From the NCBI RefSeq assembly GCF_029626155.1, contig NZ_JARUBL010000001.1:2294001-2358000 (forward strand): a stretch of 64,000 nucleotides of DNA. The letters are read 5' to 3'. The notes under the pieces are model-generated. The model ran no database searches. It was not told where the DNA came from and worked only from the letters and a program-made list of their open reading frames with translations. Within the stretch, counting starts at the first letter, position 1, and each line of letters begins with the position of its first letter. The position numbers and the translations under genes were made by a program. The DNA is from Solwaraspora sp. WMMD1047. Its GTDB lineage: Bacteria > Actinomycetota > Actinomycetes > Mycobacteriales > Micromonosporaceae. Shown one piece after another: positions 57,520 through 64,000 of this stretch.

Positions 57520-58902
57520 GTGGCCGCCATCGAACTGGGTGAGATGTCGGCAGCGTCGACCGCCCACCGGCCGCCGGCCGGGCGGCCCCGGCCGGTAGCC
57601 ACCCGGGCGGTCCGGCGGATGCCGCGCTGGCCCCGGCTCGGCGGCACCCTGGCGGTGCTGCTCGCCGGGGTGGCCGCGGCCGCTCCGGTGGCCCGCCCGC
57701 CGGCCGAGGCGACGGTGCCGGCCCGGCAGGGTGCGCTGACCATCAGCGCGCCCGACCGGATCTTCGTGGCCGATCCGCCCGGCGAGGCGGCGGCCGGCGA
57801 CCGCTGGCTGGCGGCGTACCGGCTGCCCGACGGGGCGCCGCTGTGGCGGGTGCCGATGCCGCTGTCCGGCCCGCTCGGCAACTCGCTGGTGCTCGGCGGG
57901 ACGCTGGTGCTCACCGTGGACTGGAGCTCGGTCGCGCGCCGGGAGACGGTCGGTCTGGACGCGGCGACCGGTCTGGTGCGGTGGCGGCGGACGGCCACCC
58001 TGGAGGGGGTGACGGCCGCCGGGGACGTGCTGCTCTGGGCCGCGCCGGGACAGACCACGGTGACCGACAATCCGCCCGGCACGCTGCTGGCGGTGGCCGC
58101 CGCCGACGCGGCGCAGCGGTGGTCGCTGCCGCTGCCGGCCGGCACGCTGCGGTCCTACCGGTACGAGCGGGGGCCGACCGGCGACCCGGGCGAGGTGGCC
58201 GCGGCGGCCGACCGGTCCGGGCCGGTCCGGGCCACCGCGCTGGTGGTGAGCCGGCCCGGTGGCCGGGTCGAGATCCGGGACCTGGCCGCCGCCGCCGTGC
58301 TGCGCGCGGCCGACCTGCCCGGGCGCGGTCCGGTGGGCGCGTCACTGCCGGCCCGGGTGGCCGGCGACCTGCTGCTCGTCGATGACGGCAGTCGGACCGT
58401 CACCGCGTACGGACTGGACCGGTTGGACCACCGATGGCAGCTGACCCGGGACCCGGGACGGGAGTACGGCCCGATCCCGTGCGGCGCGGGTCTCTGCCTG
58501 TACCGCCGGCACGGCGGGGTCCGGGCCGCCGACCCGGCCACCGGGCGGACGGTCTGGACCGACGGCCGCTGGGAGAACCTGACCCGGGTCGGCGACCGGC
58601 TGCTGGCCAGCCGCTCCGGGGCGGTGGGGGCGGCCCCGCTGACCGTGCTGGACCCGGCCACCGGCGAGGTCCGGGGCGAGCTGGGCGCCTGGCAGGTGGT
58701 CCGGGTGGTGGCCGGCGCGGGCCGGCTGACCGGCGTCCGGGTCGCCCCGGACGGCACCGCCTGGGTGGCGGAGCTGGACCCGGCCGCGGCCCGGGTCCGG
58801 GTACTGCAGCCGCTGCGCGACGTCGTCGGCGACTGCGCGGCCGAACCCGGGGTGTTGATCTGCCGCCGGCTCGACGGGTCGGTGGGGGTGTGGCGGATCT
58901 GA
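57520..58902 (+). CDS. PQQ-like beta-propeller protein (secreted/membrane-anchored)
   Basis: A 460-residue protein. An N-terminal basic segment and hydrophobic helix (LGGTLAVLLAGVAAAAPVA, about 43-61) act as a signal anchor. The rest has WD/PQQ-like repeats (GLDAATGLVRWRRTA, AVAAADAAQRWSLPL, AADPATGRTVWTDG, VLDPATGEVRGELG), typical of an outer-face seven- or eight-blade propeller. The GTG at 57520 follows AAGGGGGG. Two late Cys pairs (IPCGAGLCLY, GDCAAEPGVLIC) may be disulphides. It is upstream of the two-component genes and may share their regulation, which is inference. Confidence 0.78.
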   Translation: MAAIELGEMSAASTAHRPPAGRPRPVATRAVRRMPRWPRLGGTLAVLLAGVAAAAPVARPPAEATVPARQGALTISAPDRIFVADPPGEAAAGDRWLAAYRLPDGAPLWRVPMPLSGPLGNSLVLGGTLVLTVDWSSVARRETVGLDAATGLVRWRRTATLEGVTAAGDVLLWAAPGQTTVTDNPPGTLLAVAAADAAQRWSLPLPAGTLRSYRYERGPTGDPGEVAAAADRSGPVRATALVVSRPGGRVEIRDLAAAAVLRAADLPGRGPVGASLPARVAGDLLLVDDGSRTVTAYGLDRLDHRWQLTRDPGREYGPIPCGAGLCLYRRHGGVRAADPATGRTVWTDGRWENLTRVGDRLLASRSGAVGAAPLTVLDPATGEVRGELGAWQVVRVVAGAGRLTGVRVAPDGTAWVAELDPAAARVRVLQPLRDVVGDCAAEPGVLICRRLDGSVGVWRI

Positions 58903-58972
58903 CCGCCCGCCGGCGGCGTTGCCCGGCGCGGCTAGCTTTGACCGGGATCGGTTCGACGAAGGGGTGGTCGCG

Positions 58973-59659
58973 GTGCGGGTGCTGGTGGTGGAGGACGAGC
59001 GCAACCTCGCCGACGCGATCGTGCGTGGCCTGCGCCGGCGGGGGATGGCGGTGGACGTCGCGTACGACGGCTCGGCCGGCCACGAGATGGCGCTTGTCAC
59101 CCGGTACGACGTGGTGGTGCTGGACCGGGACCTGCCCGGCGTGCACGGCGACCAGATCTGCGCCGACCTGGTCGCCTCCGGCACGCTCACCCGGGTCCTG
59201 ATGCTGACCGCCAGCGGCACGGTCGCCGACCGGGTGGAGGGCCTGCAGCTGGGCGCCGACGACTACCTGCCCAAGCCGTTCGCCTTCGACGAGCTGGTGG
59301 CCCGGGTGCAGGCGCTCGGCCGGCGGGCCACGCCGGCCGCCCCGCCGGTGCTGGCGGTCGCCGACCTGGTGGTCGATCCGGCGAAGCGGGTCGCGACCCG
59401 GGCCGGCGCGCCGGTCGACCTGACCCGCAAGGAGTTCGGGGTGCTGGAGGAGCTGTTGAAGGGCCGCGGCGCGGTGGTCTCCAGCGAGGAGCTGCTGGAG
59501 CGGGTCTGGGATGCCAACACCGACCCGTTCACCACCACCGTCCGGGTCACCGTGATGACCCTGCGGAAGAAGCTCGGCGATCCGCCGTTGATCGAGACGG
59601 TGGTCGGCGCCGGCTACCGGGTTTCCGATCCGTACCAGGCGGGTCAGGTCACCGCATGA
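58973..59659 (+). CDS. OmpR-family response regulator
   Basis: A 228-residue regulator. The receiver domain (VRVLVVEDERNLADAIV, phosphorylation site Asp in VVVLDRDLPGVHG, signalling Thr in LMLTASG, Lys in YLPKPFAF) is followed by a winged-helix DNA-binding domain (LTRKEFGVLEELLKGRG, TVRVTVMTLRKKLGDPP). GTG 58973 is preferred (AAGGGG 8 nt upstream); GTG 58964 is possible. It is coupled by ATGA overlap to its histidine kinase. Confidence 0.93.
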   Translation: MRVLVVEDERNLADAIVRGLRRRGMAVDVAYDGSAGHEMALVTRYDVVVLDRDLPGVHGDQICADLVASGTLTRVLMLTASGTVADRVEGLQLGADDYLPKPFAFDELVARVQALGRRATPAAPPVLAVADLVVDPAKRVATRAGAPVDLTRKEFGVLEELLKGRGAVVSSEELLERVWDANTDPFTTTVRVTVMTLRKKLGDPPLIETVVGAGYRVSDPYQAGQVTA

Positions 59660-60924
59660 CGGTCTATCTCAGCCGCCGTCGGCCCCGGCTCCGGCCCACC
59701 CTGCGGCTGCGGCTGACGCTGCTCAACGGGGTACTGCTGGTCGGCGCGGGCGCGATCCTGGTGGTGCTGGCCTGGCTGCTGGTCGCCGACGCGCTGCGCC
59801 CCACCGACGACCTGATGCCTGGCAACACGGTCCGGCTGACCGACGGCCGGATCGTGGAGGCCCGGCAGTGGCAGCAACAGGCGGCCGACGACGCCACCCA
59901 GGAGTTGATCGCCAAGGGCCTGGTGGCCCTGCTGGCGATAAGCGTGGTCGGGGTGGCCGGCGCGTACGCGGTGGCCGGCCGGGCCCTGCGGCCGCTGCAC
60001 CAGGTCACCTCCACCGCCCGGCGGCTCGGCGAGGCCACGCTGGACCAGCGGATCCGCTACTCGGGCGCGGACGACGAGGTGGCGGAGCTGGCCGGCACCT
60101 TCGACGCGATGCTGGACCGGATCGGGGAGGCGTTCGAGGCGCAGAAACGGTTCGTCGCCAACGCCTCGCACGAGCTGCGTACGCCGCTGGCGGTGATGCG
60201 TACCGAGATCGACGTGACGCTCGCCGACGACGAGGCGGACGTGGCCGAGTACCGCCGGATGGCCACCGTCGTGCGGGACGCCTCGGAACGGGCCAACGGA
60301 CTGGTCGACGCGCTGCTGGTGCTGGCCCGCAGCGAGGGCCAGTCGGGGCGCCGGCTGGGGCGTAAGGTGCCGGTCGACCTCGCCGACGGTACGGCCTCGG
60401 CGCTGTCGGCGATGCGGGCCGAGACCGAACGGCTCAAGCTGGTGGTGACCACGTCACTGCAGCAGTCCCCGGTGGTGGGTGACCCGGGTCTGCTGGAGCG
60501 GCTGGCCGGCAACCTGATCGAGAACGCGGTCCGCTACAACCACCTGCACGGCCGGCTCTGGGTGAACACGGGCTCCGACCAGGTCCAGTCCTGGCTGGTG
60601 GTGGGAAACACCGGGTTCGAGGTGGACCAGGCCGACGTGCCGGGGCTGTTCGAGCCGTTCCGCCGCGGCGGCCGGGAGCGGACCGGGGCGCGCGGTTCCG
60701 GGCTCGGGCTCTCCATCGTCCGGGCGGTCTGCGACGCGCACGGCGGCACGGTCAGCGCGGTCGCCCAGCCCGGCGGCGGCCTGGAGGTGACGGTCCGGCT
60801 GCCGGCGGCCGGCACCACCCCGGTGGTGGCCGCCACGGCCGCGGTGGCCACCCCGACCACCCCGCTCACCGCCGTCACCTCACCTGGCGCACCTTCCGAG
60901 ACCCCACCCGCCGGCACCGGCTAG
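59656..60924 (+). CDS. Sensor histidine kinase
   Basis: A 422-residue membrane kinase: two transmembrane helices (about 22-45 and 90-110) around a short periplasmic loop, a HAMP linker, the HisKA phospho-acceptor in ASHELRTPLAVM, N-box ENAVRYN, and G-boxes GLFEPF and GSGLGLSIV. The C-terminal 35 residues are Pro/Thr-rich. The signal is unknown. The stop codon lies inside the left copy of a 16-bp direct repeat bracketing the following GntR-ABC cassette. Confidence 0.93.
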   Translation: MTVYLSRRRPRLRPTLRLRLTLLNGVLLVGAGAILVVLAWLLVADALRPTDDLMPGNTVRLTDGRIVEARQWQQQAADDATQELIAKGLVALLAISVVGVAGAYAVAGRALRPLHQVTSTARRLGEATLDQRIRYSGADDEVAELAGTFDAMLDRIGEAFEAQKRFVANASHELRTPLAVMRTEIDVTLADDEADVAEYRRMATVVRDASERANGLVDALLVLARSEGQSGRRLGRKVPVDLADGTASALSAMRAETERLKLVVTTSLQQSPVVGDPGLLERLAGNLIENAVRYNHLHGRLWVNTGSDQVQSWLVVGNTGFEVDQADVPGLFEPFRRGGRERTGARGSGLGLSIVRAVCDAHGGTVSAVAQPGGGLEVTVRLPAAGTTPVVAATAAVATPTTPLTAVTSPGAPSETPPAGTG

Positions 60925-60936
60925 TGCCCTGACCAC
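60921..60936 (+). repeat. 16-bp direct repeat, left copy
   Basis: CTAGTGCCCTGACCAC includes the TAG stop of the histidine kinase gene and is identical to 63368-63383. Confidence 0.8.
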
Positions 60937-61028
60937 ACACGTTCACGGTGTCGGTTGAACCGCCGTACCGATACGTGCCCCAGCCACGGTCCACGCGGCC
61001 AGCCGCCCCATCGCGTCCGTCGCTGATT

Positions 61029-61072
61029 TTGTCGCCGCCGCACCCTGCTTTACTATGATCCTAGTAAAGCAG
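61029..61072 (+). promoter_or_regulatory. Promoter overlapped by a perfect GntR/YtrA-type operator
   Basis: CTGCTTTACTA (61045-61055) and TAGTAAAGCAG (61062-61072) are exact inverted arms with a 6-bp spacer. A -35-like TTGTCG (61029-61034) and -10 TACTAT (61051-61056, 16-bp spacing) place the operator over the promoter, directly before the GntR start, so autorepression is likely. Confidence 0.75.
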
Positions 61073-61084
61073 TAAGGGGCTACC

Positions 61085-61501
61085 GTGTTCGTCTTCCGGC
61101 TCGACACCCACTCCGGCGTGCCGCCGTACCTGCAACTCGTCCAGCAGGTCCGGCAGGCGGTGCTGCTGGGCTTCCTCCAACCCGGCGACCGCCTCCCGCT
61201 CATCCGCGAGGTGGTCGAGGAGCTGGCGATCAATCCGAACACCGTCGCCAAGGCGTACCGGCAGATGGAGCAGGAGAACCTGGTCACCGGCCGGCCCGGC
61301 CGGGGCACGTTCGTCAACGAGCAGCAGTCGGCCGCGATGCCGGCATCGACGTACACGTCGCTGCGCCGCGGCCTGGAAACCTGGCTGCGCCGGGCCTACG
61401 CCGCCGGCCTCGACGAGCAGGCGGTCGACGCGCTCTTTGCTTCCGCCCACCAGCAGACCAGGAACGACCACCGGCAAACCAGGAACGAGGACGTGGCGTG
61501 A
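61085..61501 (+). CDS. GntR family regulator (YtrA subfamily)
   Basis: A 138-residue regulator with only a winged-helix DNA-binding domain (SGVPPYLQLVQQVRQAVLLG, LPLIREVVEELAINPNTVAKAYRQMEQENLV, GRGTFV) and a short helical dimerisation tail, characteristic of the YtrA group that controls ABC transporters. The GTG at 61085 follows AAGGGGC. Its stop overlaps the ATPase gene by 4 bp. The upstream perfect dyad is its likely operator. Confidence 0.92.
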   Translation: MFVFRLDTHSGVPPYLQLVQQVRQAVLLGFLQPGDRLPLIREVVEELAINPNTVAKAYRQMEQENLVTGRPGRGTFVNEQQSAAMPASTYTSLRRGLETWLRRAYAAGLDEQAVDALFASAHQQTRNDHRQTRNEDVA

Positions 61502-62397
61502 CAGAGAGCGGGTTCGCGCTGCGCACCGACGGTGTGGGCAAGCGATACCGGAAGGGCTGGGCACTGCGCGACTGCACCCTGACCCTGCCAGCCGGCGGCG
61601 TGATCGCCCTGGTCGGGCCGAACGGCGCGGGCAAGACCACGCTGCTGCGCCTGGTCGTCGGGTTGTTGGCACCGAGCACGGGCACCGTGGAGGTTCTCGG
61701 CCACGACGTCACCGCCAGCACCCCGCACACCCTGTCCCGGGTCGGGTTCCTGGCCCAGGACCACCCGCTGTACAAGCGCTTCACCGTCGCCGAGATGCTC
61801 CGCTTCGGCCGGGCCTGCAACCTGCGGTTCGACCAGGGGCTGGCCGAGCGCCGGCTGGCGAAGCTGGGCATCCCACTCGACCGCAGAACCGGCACGCTCT
61901 CCGGTGGTCAGCAGGCCCAGGTCGCGTTGGCCCTGGCCCTGGCGAAGCGACCGGACCTGCTCGTCCTCGACGAGCCGGTGGCCAGCCTCGACCCGCTGGC
62001 CCGGCGCGAGTTCCTCCAGGTCCTCATGGGCGCGGTCGCCGAAGGCGGGGTGACCGTCGTGTTCTCCTCCCACCTCGTGCACGAGCTGGAGCGCGTCTGC
62101 GACCACCTGATCGTGCTCAATCATGGCCGGGTCACGCTCACCGGTGACATCGACACCCTCCTCGCCGAGCACCGGCTGCTCGTCGGCCCGCGCACGGCCA
62201 CCGACCTCGACCAGGCCGGCACCGTGGTGCAGGCCGTCCACAGCGACCGGCACACGACCCTGCTGGTACGCGACGGCGCGATCACCACCGCGCCCGGCTG
62301 GCAGGCCCAGCCGGTCGCGCTGGAGGACCTGGTGCTGGCGTACCTGCGGCGGCCGTCCGAGCCGGGCGCCGCGGTCACGTCGGGGGTGGCGGCATGA
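61498..62397 (+). CDS. ABC transporter ATP-binding protein
   Basis: A 299-residue ATPase: Walker A GPNGAGKTT (about 40-48), signature LSGGQQAQVALALAL (about 131-145), Walker B LLVLDEPVASLDP, switch His in VFSSHLVHELE. The C-terminal 80 residues are a family-specific domain. It is the energising subunit of the two-component ABC system regulated by the adjacent GntR protein and overlaps both neighbours by 4 bp. Confidence 0.94.
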   Translation: MTESGFALRTDGVGKRYRKGWALRDCTLTLPAGGVIALVGPNGAGKTTLLRLVVGLLAPSTGTVEVLGHDVTASTPHTLSRVGFLAQDHPLYKRFTVAEMLRFGRACNLRFDQGLAERRLAKLGIPLDRRTGTLSGGQQAQVALALALAKRPDLLVLDEPVASLDPLARREFLQVLMGAVAEGGVTVVFSSHLVHELERVCDHLIVLNHGRVTLTGDIDTLLAEHRLLVGPRTATDLDQAGTVVQAVHSDRHTTLLVRDGAITTAPGWQAQPVALEDLVLAYLRRPSEPGAAVTSGVAA

Positions 62398-63371
62398 CGT
62401 GGTTGATCTGGCGCCAGCACCGGGCCGAGGTCTGCGTCCTGGGGCTGCTTGTCGGCATGTTCGGCATTGCCCTGCTCGTGCTCGGGACGCAGGCCCACGA
62501 CCTGTTCCCCGGCGGTCCCGCCCGGTGTGCGGGACAGGCCGGTCTCAACGAGGGCTGCGCGGCCTCCTTCCGCCGGCTCGACGAGGAGTACGGGTACGTC
62601 GAGAACCTCCTGGCGGCCTTCTACCTGGTCCCCGTCGTCGTCGGTGCGTTCCTCGGTGCGCCGCTGCTCGCGCGCGAACTGGAGAGCGGCACCTGGCAGC
62701 TCGCCTGGACCCAGGCCGTACCGCGGATGCGCTGGCTGGCCGCCAAGCTCGCGGGCCTGGCCGGCGTCACCGTCATGTTCACCGCGCTGTTCACCGCGGT
62801 GCTCACCTGGTTCCGTCAGCCATTCGACGCGTGGGAAGGGCGGTTCCAGTACGACGCCTTCGACCTGGAGGGACTCGTCCCGGTGGCGTACGCGCTGTTC
62901 GCGTTCGGCGTCGCCACCGCCGCCGGGGCGATCCTGCGGCGCAGCCTGCCCGCGTTCGGCGTCGCGTTCGGAGCGTTCCTCGCCGCCCGGATGGCGGTGG
63001 CGCTGCTGGCCCGTCCCGCGTACGCCACCCCGCTCACCACCAGGGAGCCGGTCCCCGCCGGCGGCTCGAAAGACCGGGCGGGTCACCGGCCGGTACCGAG
63101 CAACGCTGACTGGATGATCGAAGACGGCTACGCAGACGCGGCCGGGCGCAGGCTGAGCTGGACCGAGTACCACGAGCTGGAGGAGGCCGCCAATCGGGCC
63201 GGCACCAACCTCAACCAGTTCCTACACGCGCGGGGCATCCAGCAGTTCGGGGTCTACCATCCGGCCGACCGGTTCTGGACGTTCCAGCTCATCGAGGCGG
63301 CCCTGTTCGTCGCCGTCGCGGCGGTCCTGATCGGTGTGGTGGTGTGGCGGGTACGGCGCCGCATGATCTAG
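62394..63371 (+). CDS. ABC transporter permease
   Basis: A 325-residue ABC-2 type permease with about six transmembrane helices. Family features include MTWLIWRQHRAEV at the N-terminus, LLARELESGTWQLAWTQAVPR and AKLAGLAGVTVMFTALF. A large extracytoplasmic loop (about 210-295) precedes the last helix. Such permeases with YtrA-type GntR regulators commonly respond to cell-envelope antibiotics or export small molecules; the substrate is unknown. Its TAG stop lies in the right copy of the 16-bp repeat. Confidence 0.88.
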   Translation: MTWLIWRQHRAEVCVLGLLVGMFGIALLVLGTQAHDLFPGGPARCAGQAGLNEGCAASFRRLDEEYGYVENLLAAFYLVPVVVGAFLGAPLLARELESGTWQLAWTQAVPRMRWLAAKLAGLAGVTVMFTALFTAVLTWFRQPFDAWEGRFQYDAFDLEGLVPVAYALFAFGVATAAGAILRRSLPAFGVAFGAFLAARMAVALLARPAYATPLTTREPVPAGGSKDRAGHRPVPSNADWMIEDGYADAAGRRLSWTEYHELEEAANRAGTNLNQFLHARGIQQFGVYHPADRFWTFQLIEAALFVAVAAVLIGVVVWRVRRRMI

Positions 63372-63383
63372 TGCCCTGACCAC
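63368..63383 (+). repeat. 16-bp direct repeat, right copy
   Basis: CTAGTGCCCTGACCAC, identical to 60921-60936 and including the permease stop codon. The 229 bp that follow, up to 63612, contain no gene I can support. Confidence 0.8.
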
Positions 63384-63612
63384 CGCTCACCGTGACGCGG
63401 GGATGGCCAGCCTGGACCCTCGGTGGGCGGGTGGCCGTCCCCCGCCAGCCCGCCGACCACCTGGCCCACAACTCGGCCGGGAGCGACTGCGGCGGTTACC
63501 GGATCAGCACGAGATCACCTTCGGACGGACCAACCCGCTACCCGAGCCGCCTGGCCACGTTCACGAACGTTCCTGGTGAAGGCACCGGGCGAGCGGCGGC
63601 AACAGGCTGGCG

Positions 63613-64000
63613 TCAGGCGGCCAACTCGTGGTCGCGGGCCTGGCGGCGGACGGCGCGCAGCCGGGCGGGGGTGATACCGAGTTCACGGGCGACGTCGACC
63701 TCGCTGGCCTCCGGCCGGTCCGCCTGGATGGCAGCGGCCAGCGCGGCCGTCTCGGCGACCGGCCGGCGGGGGCGGGCCGCCGGCTTCGGCCGGGCGGACC
63801 GGGTCGCGGTCGGCTGGAAACCGGCCATCTCCACCACCGCCGACGAACCGTTCACCTTCGTGGCGGCGCCCACCTTCGCGGGCGCCCGGCCGTTCCCGGC
63901 CGGGCGGGGCGCCGGCGGGGTAGCCCGCTCGACCGCCGCCGCAGGTGGGTCGGCCGCCGGCGCCTCGGCCATCCCGATGCCCGCCGGACCCGGCGTGCGG
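63613..64000 (-). CDS. C-terminal part of an unidentified protein with terminal helix-turn-helix (truncated by window edge)
   Basis: The frame is open to the right edge with no stop, so an internal ATG (63972) may not be the start. The visible part has a disordered Pro/Ala-rich stretch (APAADPPAAAVERATPPAP), then a helix-turn-helix ending: ETAALAAAIQADRPEASEVD, VARELGITPARLRAVRRQAR. Similar C-termini occur on actinobacterial plasmid/conjugation-related membrane proteins such as DUF2637 types, but the front half is needed to judge. Confidence 0.6.
   Translation of the reverse strand, partial: RTPGPAGIGMAEAPAADPPAAAVERATPPAPRPAGNGRAPAKVGAATKVNGSSAVVEMAGFQPTATRSARPKPAARPRRPVAETAALAAAIQADRPEASEVDVARELGITPARLRAVRRQARDHELAA

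Noticed and set aside
61396-62253. Reverse frame opposite the ABC ATPase
   Set aside because: Shadow of a gene with intact Walker motifs on the plus strand.

Overview
The window is a high-GC actinobacterial chromosome segment. The gene set suggests a member of the Micromonosporaceae (Micromonospora or a close relative). It includes HrdB- and SigB-type sigma factors, IdeR, an nrdRJ operon, Dxs, and many small actinobacteria-specific proteins (DUF3039, DUF3093, DUF3099, DUF3159, DUF3710, DUF4193, DUF5522, DUF7455). GTG and TTG starts and 4-bp stop/start overlaps are common. This is mostly conserved core chromosome. I see no rRNA, tRNA, CRISPR array, prophage or complete insertion sequence.

Layout. 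0-6.1 kb: nrdR and nrdJ; NrdJ carries two LAGLIDADG inteins at active-site motifs. 6.3-13.3 kb: a DUF5522 protein, L-2-hydroxyglutarate oxidase, a lipoprotein, IdeR, then an AcuC-type deacetylase beside a GNAT/acyl-CoA-synthetase-like protein, a likely reversible lysine-acetylation pair. 13.3-19.9 kb: two drug-efflux modules. One is a TetR with a double palindromic operator plus an MMPL pump. The other is a TetR with an added Hin-type helix-turn-helix plus a two-gene ABC exporter. 19.9-25.5 kb: SigB-like sigma factor, Spo0M, a CPBP protease-methyltransferase-Dtd operon, and a DUF985 cupin. 25.6-31.6 kb: a DNA-repair glycosylase, LtrA, a BrnT-like toxin-antitoxin pair, and pseudouridine catabolism (psuG-psuK). 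31.7-38.2 kb: a DEAD/DEAH helicase, DUF7455, HrdB, an inositol-monophosphatase-type enzyme, a LytR_C protein and DUF4193. 39-42.6 kb: dut and three small genes in an actinobacterial cluster. 42.6-47.6 kb: two TrkA-type potassium regulators divergent from a KimA-like transporter and a TRAM-domain RNA methyltransferase. 47.9-49.9 kb: dxs. 50-57.2 kb: a lipoprotein and three paralogous polytopic membrane proteins resembling GT-C glycosyltransferases. 57.5-63.4 kb: a beta-propeller protein, a two-component system, and a YtrA-type GntR-ABC cassette bracketed by a 16-bp direct repeat. The right edge holds the C-terminal part of an unidentified gene.

The most notable sequence-level observations are these. 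(1) A sharply bounded AT-rich, atypically coded tract covers the thiyl-radical motif of nrdJ, possibly a footprint of a lost intein or a conversion event. (2) A 200-bp stretch of perfect nucleotide identity is shared by the two sigma-factor genes 14 kb apart, a gene-conversion signature. (3) The catalytic-His segment of the acyl-CoA-synthetase half of the lysine acetyltransferase is replaced by Pro/Gly heptapeptide repeats. (4) A TetR regulator is fused to a second, resolvase-type DNA-binding domain. (5) dUTPase has a perfect 4x18-bp repeat tail. (6) The GntR-ABC cassette lies between direct repeats that contain the stop codon of the gene before each copy. I did not find a clearly new defence or mobile system; these are leads only.
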